Notes: generated from the letters alone by a model not told the origin. A DNA stretch of 44,173 nt from Oscillospiraceae bacterium (GCA_021203045.1 JAJQBY010000009.1:1-44173), one strand, 5' to 3'; positions 7,530-16,141 are shown, numbered from the stretch's first letter. Program-made: numbers and translations.

Positions 7530-8383
7530 GAGAGGTGCTGACAGTTGTGGCTCACAAGCTGCAATCATGGCAGACAGACCTGCGGGTCATTGCAGCTTTC
7601 CTGCTTGGTATCGCCCTGTGCATCGGCCCGGTGTCCCGTTATATGGCCTTTGCCAATGTGCTGGGCTCCTCGGTGCAGATTTTTGAACCGTTTATTTATA
7701 TGGGCTCTACCGTGTCTATGTTTACGCAGGTATGGCTGGGCGTACTGCTGATGATGTCGGATGCGCCGTTTTTGCGGGAGCGCTCCCCCTATGAAATACT
7801 GCGTGTCGGGAAAAAGCGCTGGATAAGCGCCAGTATTCTTTACGTCATAGTCGGCTGCCTGCTGTATATGCTGGCAATGCTTCTGGTTACGATGCTGCTG
7901 GCCCTTGCTGCGGGCAGCGTGGATTTTTCTAACCAATGGAGCGATGCCATGATAACACTGGCGGAAAAGCAGCCGGATTTTGCGGTGGTGACCTACAGCA
8001 TCAAATTCGCATATCCCGAATTCATCAGCGCCGTCCGGCCTTGGGGCGCATTGCTGCAAACATTGTTATACAACGGTCTTTACCTGATTGCCATAAGCCT
8101 GTGCATCTTTGCGGTCAACCTGTGGAGCGGTCTGAGTCTTGGCTGGCTGGCCGCTGCCGCCGTCCACATCGTGGGATACGTCGTCTACGCCAACGGAGCG
8201 ATGTTTTTCCCGCAGAAGCTTTCGCTTTTGAGCTGCGCCATTCCGGCCTATCACTATGCGGAGGGCTATGGGATAACCAGCCTTTACGCAGCGAGTGTGC
8301 TGGGAGGAGCTGTATTGGCGCTGATCTGGCTGTCCAAACGGGCTTACAGACATCTGGAGCCGTTTCAGAAATGCGGCGTATGA
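7526..8383 (+). CDS. ABC-2 type permease subunit 2
   Basis: A 285-residue membrane protein with about six hydrophobic segments (LRVIAAFLLGIALCIGPV, ILYVIVGCLLYMLAMLLVTMLLALAAG, LLYNGLYLIAISLCIFAVNLWSG split by polar turns, LGGAVLALIWLS). GTG 7526 is the start: AGGAGG lies 8 bases upstream and the codon overlaps the preceding TGA. An upstream in-frame ATG at 7466 lies in the previous gene without a ribosome site. The larger loop between the second and third membrane pairs (about residues 135-175) would face outside or inside depending on topology and may contact the lipoproteins. Called as an ABC membrane subunit from context. Confidence 0.75.
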   Translation: MREVLTVVAHKLQSWQTDLRVIAAFLLGIALCIGPVSRYMAFANVLGSSVQIFEPFIYMGSTVSMFTQVWLGVLLMMSDAPFLRERSPYEILRVGKKRWISASILYVIVGCLLYMLAMLLVTMLLALAAGSVDFSNQWSDAMITLAEKQPDFAVVTYSIKFAYPEFISAVRPWGALLQTLLYNGLYLIAISLCIFAVNLWSGLSLGWLAAAAVHIVGYVVYANGAMFFPQKLSLLSCAIPAYHYAEGYGITSLYAASVLGGAVLALIWLSKRAYRHLEPFQKCGV

Positions 8384-9066
8384 AGGGACGCTTTGCCCTG
8401 ACTGCTGCGGAGCGGGCGGCGATAACGGGCTTTTACATAGTGGTGCTGGTTCTCTTTGTGTTTTGGGACGATGGAGCCGTTTTTCGGGGAGTAGAACCGG
8501 CGGTCATATCCGGCGAGATAGACTACCGGGCCATGTCCCGATGGCTGCTGATGATGACAGCGCCACTCCTGGCAGATGGGTATCTGCTGCTCCGCTCGCA
8601 TCAGATCAGGCTATTTGCCTGCCTGCGGCTGGGAGGCCTGCCCCGGTGGAACGGGCATCAGCTTCTTTTGTGCCTTGGAAACACTCTGTTTTGGGGCCTG
8701 CTGCGCCTGGGAGTGCTGCTGCTGATGACGACCGCGCCGGAAGCGCTGAAAATGGCAGTGCTGTTGGGATTAAACGATGTCCTTTGGCTGCTGCTGATGA
8801 TGGCATTTTACATTCTGACGAAGGGCGCCAGCGCCTTTGGCCTGCTGGAGATATTCTCCATGGGCGGGACGTTTTTATTGGGAGAGTTTGCGCCGAATAT
8901 TCGCCGGTGGATGCCGTGTACCTGGAGTATGCTGTGCCGGACGAAGGGCTTTTTTCAGGATGGTGGAAGTATTATCTCCTATGCTGTCATGAGCGGCGGC
9001 ATGGCCCTGCTTTTGCTGGGGTTGTTTTATGTACTGATACGCTTAGATCGATATAAGGAGCTGTGA
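8371..9066 (+). CDS. ABC-2 type permease subunit 3
   Basis: A 231-residue membrane protein with about six hydrophobic stretches (ITGFYIVVLVLFVFW, WLLMMTAPLLADGYLLL, LFWGLLRLGVLLLMT, LLGLNDVLWLLLMMAFYIL, SYAVMSGGMALLLLGLFYVL). Two starts are possible: ATG 8371, with GGAG 11 bases upstream, or ATG 8380, whose ATGA overlaps the preceding stop; the difference is only three residues. It is the third and shortest membrane subunit. Three separate permease polypeptides for one ATPase is more than LanE+LanG, so either two form the channel and one is accessory, or all three assemble together. Confidence 0.7.
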   Translation: MRRMKGRFALTAAERAAITGFYIVVLVLFVFWDDGAVFRGVEPAVISGEIDYRAMSRWLLMMTAPLLADGYLLLRSHQIRLFACLRLGGLPRWNGHQLLLCLGNTLFWGLLRLGVLLLMTTAPEALKMAVLLGLNDVLWLLLMMAFYILTKGASAFGLLEIFSMGGTFLLGEFAPNIRRWMPCTWSMLCRTKGFFQDGGSIISYAVMSGGMALLLLGLFYVLIRLDRYKEL

Positions 9067-9702
9067 ATGATGAGTATGATCGAAATGGATAAGGTTGGGA
9101 AACAGTTTAAAGATACCTGGGTTCTGCAGGACATTACCATGTCTGTTGAAGCAGGCAGCATTTGCGGCCTTGTGGGCCGCAACGGTTCGGGAAAGACTAT
9201 GATCATGAAGCTGATAGCCGGGATGGCCGCGCCCACAGTGGGCAGTATCTCGGTGGAGGGAAAGCGGCTGGGGACGGACACAGACATTCCCGATTCCCTG
9301 GGAGCCATTATAGAGGTTCCGGGCTTTCTTGGGAACATGAGCGGATTTCACAATCTGCAATATCTGGCCTCACTGAGAAAACAGATAGACGATGCCGCCA
9401 TCCGCCGGACTATGGAGCAGGTAGGTCTTGACCCGAACGATAAAAAGCGGGTGGGAAAATATTCTCTTGGTATGCGCCAGCGCCTTGGCATTGCCCAGGC
9501 TATCATGGAGCAGCCCCGCATACTCCTTCTGGACGAGCCCATGAACGGCCTGGACAACCAGGGCGTACAGGATATCCGGGCTCTGATGAAGGAGCTGAGG
9601 GATCAGGGGAAGGCCATCCTTCTGGCCAGCCACCACCGGGAGGACATAGACCAACTGTGTGACCGGGTTTATACGCTGGACGGAGGACGGATGGTTTCGT
9701 AA
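9067..9702 (+). CDS. ABC transporter ATP-binding protein
   Basis: A 211-residue ATPase that powers the three membrane subunits. Walker A is GRNGSGKT (residues 37-44), the signature is YSLGMRQRLGIAQA, Walker B is ILLLDEPMNGLD, and the H-loop histidine lies in LLASHHREDID. The LGMRQRLGIA form of the signature is typical of the BcrA/LanF drug and lantibiotic exporter branch. It is short for the family (often 230-300) because it ends soon after the H-loop. AAGGAG lies 6 bases upstream, and the start follows the permease stop directly. It is the last gene of the operon; its stop is 10 bp from the convergent kinase stop with no evident terminator between them. Confidence 0.92.
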   Translation: MMSMIEMDKVGKQFKDTWVLQDITMSVEAGSICGLVGRNGSGKTMIMKLIAGMAAPTVGSISVEGKRLGTDTDIPDSLGAIIEVPGFLGNMSGFHNLQYLASLRKQIDDAAIRRTMEQVGLDPNDKKRVGKYSLGMRQRLGIAQAIMEQPRILLLDEPMNGLDNQGVQDIRALMKELRDQGKAILLASHHREDIDQLCDRVYTLDGGRMVS

Positions 9703-9712
9703 TAGGCCTATA

Positions 9713-10918
9713 TTACAGCTCCACCACAAAGCAGTTTTTCCCATCCCGGTATTCCAGCTTTATGGAGCCGTGCATGGAGGATACGATTTCCTGGGCGATG
9801 GAAAGGCCCAGGCCAGCGCCGTGGCGGGTGCTGTCGATCTGATAGAAGGGCTTGAAAATGCTGTCCCGCACCTCCCGGGGAATCTCCCGGCCGGTGCTGG
9901 CCACAGTGAAGGTGACGCGGCGGCTGCCGGAGGGGGCCGCCGTTATTTTTATGCCGCCGTCCGGGGCGCAGTATTTCAGCGCGTTTTCCACAAGCACGTC
10001 GATGACCCGCGTCACCTGGGTTTCATCGCCCCTGACGGTCAGGCCGGGGGCGCAGTCCACCTCCAGAGCCAGCTTCTGGTCAAAGGCCATGACCTCAAAG
10101 CGCAGGGCTTCCTGCTCCAAAAGCTGGGAAAAATCCACCTCAGTATTTTCATTTTTGCTCCGGCTGCCGGGCAGAGCCAGCCACAGCATAGCCCCCACCA
10201 GGCCGCTCATGCGGTCGCATTCGTGGCGGATGTTGTCACAGCAGAATTCATAGTTGGGGTCGCTGATGTCCTCCACCTCGGATAGAAGATCCATATTGGT
10301 GGTGATGATGGAAATGGGCGTTTTTAGCTCATGGGAGGCGGAAGAGATGAATCGGCGCTGATCCTCCATGGCGTCCTTGGCAGGCTTGGCAAACCACCAG
10401 GACAGCAGCAACGACAGAAGAAACAACACGCCCAGGCTGGGAATGACGAACAAAACAATGTGCAGCAGGAGGCTATTCAGCTCGTTGGTGATATAGTCAA
10501 TGTCGATAAATGAAATGCGGTGGGTGCCGCTTTCCCGGACGCCGTTGTAGTAGCGGACGTTGTAGTCGCTTAAAACGCCGGTTTCCTCCACCTGGGTGGA
10601 CATGATGTCCATGAGCGATTCCGCCGTCAGGCCCTGGTCGGCCAGGAAAAAATCCCCCAGGGTAATCTCCGCCTCCACGCCATAATCCGTAATTTCCAGC
10701 ACGAAATAGGGGGGATAGGAGGCAAATTCCTCTTCCGCCGGGCGCACATCTGAGGTGTTTGCATAGTTGTTGATGTTCAGTAGATATACCATGCAGTCCC
10801 GTTCCAGCTCGGCCCTGTGTTCATAGTATATAACGGCTCCCAGGGCCACGGCGAACACCAGCATGGAAATCATAAACACAGCGACGAATTTCACCCGCAG
10901 CTTTTTTGTTACGCTCAT
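9713..10918 (-). CDS. Sensor histidine kinase
   Basis: A 401-residue membrane kinase. Membrane segment 1 spans about residues 12-33 and segment 2 about 147-172, enclosing an extracytoplasmic sensor domain of ~110 residues with no recognised fold. The HisKA box FISSASHELKTP has its phospho-acceptor at His ~196. ATPase motifs follow: N box VLVENALKYC, and G boxes EVRDSIFKPFYQ and GAGLGLSIAQEIV. There is no obvious HAMP domain; the second membrane segment leads straight to HisKA. Its start overlaps the stop of the response regulator gene. It presumably senses an envelope signal and phosphorylates that regulator. The adjacent convergent ABC operon suggests it controls that operon, as in peptide-antibiotic response systems. 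Confidence 0.92.
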   Translation of the reverse strand: MSVTKKLRVKFVAVFMISMLVFAVALGAVIYYEHRAELERDCMVYLLNINNYANTSDVRPAEEEFASYPPYFVLEITDYGVEAEITLGDFFLADQGLTAESLMDIMSTQVEETGVLSDYNVRYYNGVRESGTHRISFIDIDYITNELNSLLLHIVLFVIPSLGVLFLLSLLLSWWFAKPAKDAMEDQRRFISSASHELKTPISIITTNMDLLSEVEDISDPNYEFCCDNIRHECDRMSGLVGAMLWLALPGSRSKNENTEVDFSQLLEQEALRFEVMAFDQKLALEVDCAPGLTVRGDETQVTRVIDVLVENALKYCAPDGGIKITAAPSGSRRVTFTVASTGREIPREVRDSIFKPFYQIDSTRHGAGLGLSIAQEIVSSMHGSIKLEYRDGKNCFVVEL

Positions 10919-11598
10919 GGCGTCGATTCCTCCATGGACAGACAGTAGCCGATTCGCCGGAGACTGGCAATGCGTAAATCAGACTGCACAAAGGCCAGCT
11001 TTTTCCGCAGAAAGCTCATGTATGCCTCGACTACGTTGCTTTTCGCCCCGCTGTCGATACCCCATACGTTAGAAAACAGTGTTTCACAACTGACGGGTTG
11101 TCCTTCCTTTTGCATGAGCAGACGCAGCACATCCCGCTCTTTTTTGTTGAGCATGACGGACTTGTCCCCTTTGGAGAGCTTGCCGCTGTCCGTGTCCAGC
11201 ACAATGTCTCCATAGGAAAGCTGGGAGGAGCTGATCTCCTTGGGCCGGCGCAGCAGGGCCCGGAGACAGGCCAGTAGCTCCCCGGAGGAGAAGGGCTTTG
11301 CCAGATAATAGTCCGCTCCCTTGTCCAATCCTTCGATGCGGTCCTCCACGTCCGACCGGGCGGACAGCATCAATATGGGGAGTTGAAGACCCCGCCGGCG
11401 CACTGCTTCCAGCACCTGATAGCCGTTCAGCCGGGGGAGCATGATATCCAGTATCACCAGATCATAGGTGCCGGTAAGGGCATAATCCAGGCCCATCTCT
11501 CCGTCAAAGGCGATATCTGCGGAATAGCCGTGCTTCACCAGCAGATTCCGGATCGTGCGGGCCATCCGCTCCTCGTCCTCGATGATCAATATGCGCAT
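10915..11598 (-). CDS. OmpR/PhoB-family response regulator
   Basis: A 227-residue DNA-binding regulator. The receiver domain (residues 1-~118) has the acidic pair in IIEDEE, phospho-acceptor Asp51 in VILDIMLP, and the conserved Lys in YYLAKPFSSGELLA. The C-terminal winged-helix domain has LNKKERDVLRLLMQ and the typical VVEAYMSFLRKKL recognition helix. ATG 11598 is preferred to GTG 11607 because the purine-rich GGGGTGG site sits just before it. It is first in a two-gene unit with the kinase and divergent from the second beta-helix gene, so a regulator of both the ABC operon and the beta-helix protein is plausible. Confidence 0.93.
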   Translation of the reverse strand: MRILIIEDEERMARTIRNLLVKHGYSADIAFDGEMGLDYALTGTYDLVILDIMLPRLNGYQVLEAVRRRGLQLPILMLSARSDVEDRIEGLDKGADYYLAKPFSSGELLACLRALLRRPKEISSSQLSYGDIVLDTDSGKLSKGDKSVMLNKKERDVLRLLMQKEGQPVSCETLFSNVWGIDSGAKSNVVEAYMSFLRKKLAFVQSDLRIASLRRIGYCLSMEESTP

Positions 11599-11629
11599 AC
11601 GTACCACCCCTTTTCTTGGCCTTACAATA

Positions 11630-11657
11630 ACAATACCATGATTTGTTTTTTCGGCAA
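11630..11657 (-). promoter_or_regulatory. Possible promoter of the two-component genes
   Basis: On the minus strand, TTGCCG (11657-11652) and TATTGT (11635-11630) are 16 bp apart, about 30 bp before the regulator start. The TATTGT is immediately repeated. Match to consensus is moderate. Confidence 0.35.
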
Positions 11658-11774
11658 CTTGAAATCAAAAAAGAAAATTTTCCCGTTTTAAGGTTTTTTT
11701 CAGCTTCGCCTGCTATGCTGAAAGCAGTTCCATGTCAGCTAAATGACAAATTTGATTTTTAGGAGGAACAATCC

Positions 11775-13934
11775 ATGAAGCAACTGCGCAAAGCATTGGC
11801 CCTGCTGATGGCCTTATGCCTGATGCTCAGCCTGAGCATGACAGCCTTCGCGTCTGACGAGGCGTCCGGCGAAGCGTCTGCCTCCGGTGAGGCGTCGTCC
11901 GCCTCCGGCGAAGCGTCCGGCGAGGTGGAAGTGGACACCACGCCTCTGACTACCCTTGTGGTGGATGGCGTGGAGATGGACTACGAGGAAGGGGACGAGA
12001 TTCCCGAGGGTGGCGTTCTTGTCACCACCGAGCGGTTTACCGTCGGTAGCTACACCAGCGCCTACCGTACCGCCCTGTATGTGGATGAGGACGGCGTCAA
12101 CGAGGATCGCAGCGTCACTGAGGCCATCGTGGACGGCGAATATGACGACGAGGGCCTGACCGGCGGTTCCATCACCTCCGAGGGCGAGAATTTCAACGGC
12201 GTCATCATAACCGGCGGCTCCTACACCATCACAGACACCACGTTCAACCTGACCGGCAACGGCGGCAACGACTTCCAGGGCTTCGGCGCGGCCATCTTCG
12301 CCGCCGGGGACGCGGAGGTGACAATCGACAACGTGACCATTGAAAACAGCGGCGTAGTGCGTACGTCTCTGGTCATCGACGGCACCGCTAAGGTTCTGAT
12401 TAAAAACTCCACCTTTGCCACCCACGATGGTGTGGAAGCGGAGGACTATGCAGGCACCTCCGATGTGGGCAAGATGCTCTCTGTTCCCTGGGTGCTGGGC
12501 CTGGACGGCAACGCCCGCGGCACCAACCAACTGACCAACGGCAGCTCCACCTACTATAACAGCACAATTATGGCGGAAAAGTGGGGTGTTCTGAGCTTTG
12601 ATGGCAGCTCTACCAGCTCAAACCTGATTTTCATCAACAGCACGGCGGCCATCACCGGCGGCTTGACCGTTGACCTGGAGGAAGGAGCCACTGAGGAACA
12701 GATCGAGAACTTTGATTTCTATGAGGATGACTACAAGGACGATGTTGTCACCACCAGCGATGGTCATCCCTCTGGCTATGGCACGCTGATCATCGGCGAT
12801 ATGCTGGGCGTGTTTGCCGGCTCCACGATATACACTCCCACCTATGCCTGCATTCTGGCCAACGAGGGCCCCACGGTCGTCTATACCAGCAGCTCCGAGG
12901 AGAGCCTGACCAGCATCGTATCCACCCTGGAGAGCGCGAACAGCGCCTTCCTGAAGGACAACGAGGGCTATGAGATTTATGCCCTGGAAGAAGTCCTGGC
13001 TGAGGAGGGCTATGAGGCCCAGAACACAGTGGTCTATTCCGAGCGCATCGGCATCATGGCTTATGACGATATGCGCGCCTCCAACTATGATTCTGTCGGC
13101 ACCATCATCATCAACGAGGGTACCGAGTTCTACACCGGCAGCTCCACCATGGTCATCAAGGGCTATCCTGTGAACATCTATGTGGACGACGCCACCCTGG
13201 TCTCCGGCAGCAATGTGATTCTGCAGGTCACTGACTGCGACGACCCCGGACAGGGCACAGACGATCGGGTGAGCGGCAATGTGTTCAATATAAACTTTGA
13301 AGAGCTGACAATTAATAACGAGGACACCCGCGAGCGCACCCGTACCCTGGAGGAGATGAACGATCTGGCCACCTCCACCAGCAAGAGCGACGGCGATCAC
13401 CTTGTTACCGCCACCTTCTCCAACATGGAGGAGCTGACCGGCGATATGTATAACTCCTCCGGCAGCAACACCGCCTATAACAACAGCGCGGCCATCATGA
13501 ATATGTATGTCATCCTGGACAACATCGGCACCTACACCGGCACCATCTCCGCCTCCCACGCCTATCACAGCAATTACACTTATACCTATGTGAACGACGA
13601 CGGTGAGGAGATCGGCGTGATCGCTTCCCCTGACTGGTGGGACGAGTACGCGGATGAGGACTGGTTCGAGGAGAACGGCTGGGATGAGACCGACGTGAGC
13701 TGGCACTATCTGCTGTCCGACTTCACGGACGTGGCCTGCGAGGCTGTGGACAACGGCGTTATCGTTGAACTGACCAACGGCACCACCTGGGATGTCACCG
13801 GCGAGAGCTATCTGACCATGCTCATCGTGGGCGAGGACTGCGTCATCAACGGCACCATGACCGTGGACGGCGTGGAGACTGAGATCATCCCCGGCACCAC
13901 CTACGAGGGCGACATCGTTATTATCCCCGCTTGA
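11775..13934 (+). CDS. Secreted SGEAS-motif beta-helix-like protein (copy 2)
   Basis: A 719-residue exported paralogue of the protein at 175. Signal peptide MKQLRKALALLMALCLMLSL... ends at AFA; the mature start is SDEASGEASASGEASSASGEASGE, longer than in copy 1, but copy 2 has no C-terminal SGEAS block. The body shows beta-helix features: repeated GGSYTITDTTFNLTG-like and NVTIENSGVVR-like turns, PWVLGLDGNARGTN, and the C-terminal WDVTGESYLTMLIVGE motif shared with copy 1. No LPXTG or membrane anchor is present. TAGGAGG precedes the start by 8 bases. It lies divergent from the response regulator; a TTAAGG box at 11688 and -10-like TATGCT at 11714 may form its promoter. Function unknown; surface structure or adhesion is possible. 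Confidence 0.85.
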   Translation: MKQLRKALALLMALCLMLSLSMTAFASDEASGEASASGEASSASGEASGEVEVDTTPLTTLVVDGVEMDYEEGDEIPEGGVLVTTERFTVGSYTSAYRTALYVDEDGVNEDRSVTEAIVDGEYDDEGLTGGSITSEGENFNGVIITGGSYTITDTTFNLTGNGGNDFQGFGAAIFAAGDAEVTIDNVTIENSGVVRTSLVIDGTAKVLIKNSTFATHDGVEAEDYAGTSDVGKMLSVPWVLGLDGNARGTNQLTNGSSTYYNSTIMAEKWGVLSFDGSSTSSNLIFINSTAAITGGLTVDLEEGATEEQIENFDFYEDDYKDDVVTTSDGHPSGYGTLIIGDMLGVFAGSTIYTPTYACILANEGPTVVYTSSSEESLTSIVSTLESANSAFLKDNEGYEIYALEEVLAEEGYEAQNTVVYSERIGIMAYDDMRASNYDSVGTIIINEGTEFYTGSSTMVIKGYPVNIYVDDATLVSGSNVILQVTDCDDPGQGTDDRVSGNVFNINFEELTINNEDTRERTRTLEEMNDLATSTSKSDGDHLVTATFSNMEELTGDMYNSSGSNTAYNNSAAIMNMYVILDNIGTYTGTISASHAYHSNYTYTYVNDDGEEIGVIASPDWWDEYADEDWFEENGWDETDVSWHYLLSDFTDVACEAVDNGVIVELTNGTTWDVTGESYLTMLIVGEDCVINGTMTVDGVETEIIPGTTYEGDIVIIPA

Positions 13935-13978
13935 GTCGGCTTACCCTGATTTGCCTTCATACGTTTCTCTATATTGTT

Positions 13979-14026
13979 CCTTTCACGTTGCGGGGAGCCG
14001 TTAAGTAGCTCCTCGCAATAGAAAGG
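13979..14026. repeat. Long hairpin element 1
   Basis: CCTTTC-ACG-TTGCGGGGAGC ... GCTCCTCGCAA-TA-GAAAGG folds into an 11-bp stem (one G-U) with a 9-base loop, extended by a second 6-bp stem. It stands 45 bp after the beta-helix stop. No T-tract follows, so it may be a processing or stability element or a weak terminator. It begins with the same TTCCTTTCA-GTTGCGG sequence as element 2. Confidence 0.6.
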
Positions 14027-14095
14027 GACTCGGACTTGGGGTTTCTATTTATTGTAGTTTCATAAATTTCTTCATATTTTTCAATTCCTTTCATG

Positions 14096-14125
14096 TTGCG
14101 GAGGGCCTTCACCGGCCCTCCGCAA
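14096..14125. repeat. Hairpin element 2 in the flavoenzyme leader
   Basis: TTGCGGAGGGCC pairs perfectly with GGCCCTCCGCAA (12 bp) around TTCACC. It lies 13 bp upstream of the AAAGGAG ribosome site of the next gene, and is preceded by ATTCCTTTCATG like element 1. Without a T-tract it is probably not a simple terminator. Confidence 0.6.
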
Positions 14126-14154
14126 TGTGGAAAAAGACCAAAGGAGCGGCAAAC

Positions 14155-16071
14155 ATGAAACCATATTCCCATGTATTTTCTCCCATCCGGGTGGCGGGGT
14201 CAGTGCTGAAAAACCGCATCATCTCTGCGCCCAGCACCATACATACCTCCTCCAGCGGCCAGCCCTATCCCACCGAGGAGGCTATCCGCTTTTTTGAACG
14301 CCGTGCCGCTGCCGGGGCGGGACTTGTCACCTGCGCCGGGGCCAGCATCGGCGGCAGTCATGACGACGGCAAGCACTGCTCTTGGGACCTGAAGGTTCCG
14401 AATCACACGAACCGGCTGTGCGACCTGGCCGGACGTATTCATCTCTATGGGGCCAAATGCACTATGGAGCTTATCGGCATCTTCCCGGACGGCTATACCG
14501 TATCCGACGGCTGCTCTATCATGGGCGACCCGGTCATGGGCCGGGAGATACCGAAGGACAAGATGGAATGGTTCAAAAATGAATATATCGAAGCAGCCCT
14601 GACCCTCAAGGCGTCGGGCTTCGATGGGGTCATGCTCCATTTCGGGCACTCCATCCCCATCGCTCAGTTTCTGTCTCCCTATACGAACAAGCGCACCGAT
14701 GAGTATGGCGGCTCCACGGAAAACCGCTGCCGCTATCCCGTGGAAATATTGAAGGGTATTCGTGAGGCCGTCGGCCCGGATTTCATCATCGACGTGCGTA
14801 TGTCTGGCACGGAATTCCAGCAGGGTGGCATCGACTTGGATGAGGGCCTGCGAATCGCCCAGCAGTTCCAGCCCTACTGCGACATCATCCAGGCCAGTGC
14901 CGGTATGCACAATCCCGACTGGATGACCTGGACCCATCCCTGCGGCTTTCTGCCCCCGAATCCCAACGTGTTTATTGCCGAGCATTTCAAAAAGAGCGGC
15001 TGTCTGGACCAGTGCTTTGTTTCCACCATCGGCGGTATCACCAGCCTGGACGACTGCGAGGACATACTTTCCCAGGGCAAGGCGGATTTTGTCGTTGTGG
15101 CCCGGGAGTTCATCGCCGACCCGGAATGGATACACAAGGCCGTGGCCGGGAAGCAAGAGGATGTGGTGCCCTGCATCAAGTGCATGCGCTGCCTGGACTC
15201 CGATAACAACAGCCAATATATGCTGTGTGCGGTGAATCCCCGCTTCAATCAGGAGGAGGCCGTGGCGAAGATTCCCGCTCCGGCGGTGAAGAAAAAGGTA
15301 GCAGTGATCGGCGGCGGTCCTGCCGGTATGTATGCGGCCCTGGAATGCGATAAGCTGGGCCACAGCGTCACGCTGTTTGAGAAGCAGGCCCACCTGGGCG
15401 GACTTCTGGAATATGCCGACCACGTCAGCTTCAAGTGGCCCCTGGCGAATTTCAAAAACTGGCTCATCGCTCAGCTTGAAAAGAGCAACGTAACGGTTCG
15501 TCTGAACACGGAGGCTACTCCGGAGATGGTAGAAGGCTTCGATGGTATCATCGCCGCCCTCGGTTCCCAGCCGGTGATACCGAAATTCATCCCCGGCACG
15601 GAAAACGCCCGTACCGCCGTGTCCGCCTATGGACACGAGGACGAGCTGGGCCGCAGGACCGTCATCATCGGCGGCGGGCAGGTGGGCCTGGAGACAGCGG
15701 TCCATCTTCAGCGCCTGGGGTTGGATGTGACCCTGCTGGAGATGCTGCCCCAGCTTGCGGGGGACGCCAGCAAGTGCCACCGGGATGAGCTGATGGTGGA
15801 GGTGCGCGATCATGCCGACCACATCCATGTGCTGACCGGGGCGAAATGCACCGGCATCGAGCCCGGCCTTGTCCGCTATGAGCGGGAAGGGGAGGCGGCG
15901 GCCATCAAAACGGACAGCGTGCTGCTGGCTGTGGGCCTGCGGCCGCAGCGGGAACGGGCGGATGCCTTTATGCACATGGCGGACAGCTTCTTTGAAATCG
16001 GAGACTGCGTGAAGGCCCGCACTGTGGAATGGTGCACCCGGGAGGGTCTGGCCGCAGCGCTGAATATATAA
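14155..16071 (+). CDS. NADH:flavin oxidoreductase / 2-enoate reductase family protein
   Basis: A 638-residue FMN/FAD/iron-sulfur enzyme of the 2,4-dienoyl-CoA reductase, 2-enoate reductase and BaiCD/BaiH group, which reduces or oxidises C=C bonds next to a carbonyl. Residues about 1-340 form the OYE-like barrel (FLSPYTNKRTDEYGGSTENR is the family signature). CIKCMRCLD...C (about 342-363) would bind a [4Fe-4S] cluster. FAD and NAD sites follow as VIGGGPAGMYAA (~381) and VIIGGGQVGLETA (~501). Length matches the family. The usual active-site HGAHGYL is replaced by HFGHSIPI, so the proton donor may differ and the substrate cannot be named. ATG 14155 is chosen for AAAGGAG 9 bases upstream. It faces the molybdenum enzyme across a shared terminator. 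Confidence 0.88.
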   Translation: MKPYSHVFSPIRVAGSVLKNRIISAPSTIHTSSSGQPYPTEEAIRFFERRAAAGAGLVTCAGASIGGSHDDGKHCSWDLKVPNHTNRLCDLAGRIHLYGAKCTMELIGIFPDGYTVSDGCSIMGDPVMGREIPKDKMEWFKNEYIEAALTLKASGFDGVMLHFGHSIPIAQFLSPYTNKRTDEYGGSTENRCRYPVEILKGIREAVGPDFIIDVRMSGTEFQQGGIDLDEGLRIAQQFQPYCDIIQASAGMHNPDWMTWTHPCGFLPPNPNVFIAEHFKKSGCLDQCFVSTIGGITSLDDCEDILSQGKADFVVVAREFIADPEWIHKAVAGKQEDVVPCIKCMRCLDSDNNSQYMLCAVNPRFNQEEAVAKIPAPAVKKKVAVIGGGPAGMYAALECDKLGHSVTLFEKQAHLGGLLEYADHVSFKWPLANFKNWLIAQLEKSNVTVRLNTEATPEMVEGFDGIIAALGSQPVIPKFIPGTENARTAVSAYGHEDELGRRTVIIGGGQVGLETAVHLQRLGLDVTLLEMLPQLAGDASKCHRDELMVEVRDHADHIHVLTGAKCTGIEPGLVRYEREGEAAAIKTDSVLLAVGLRPQRERADAFMHMADSFFEIGDCVKARTVEWCTREGLAAALNI

Positions 16072-16141
16072 CGCAGATTTTCACTCCGCTGGGCACGTTA
16101 AGGGGTCGGGTGTAGTATGATAAACCGGCGGAATGAAAAGT

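Noticed and set aside
9659-10285. Plus-strand frame opposite the histidine kinase
   Set aside because: Overlaps the ATPase end and lies antisense to conserved kinase motifs.
14200-15975. Long open frame antisense to the flavoenzyme (591 codons)
   Set aside because: The sense strand carries unmistakable OYE, Fe-S and FAD motifs; the antisense frame has no motif and arises from high GC at third positions.
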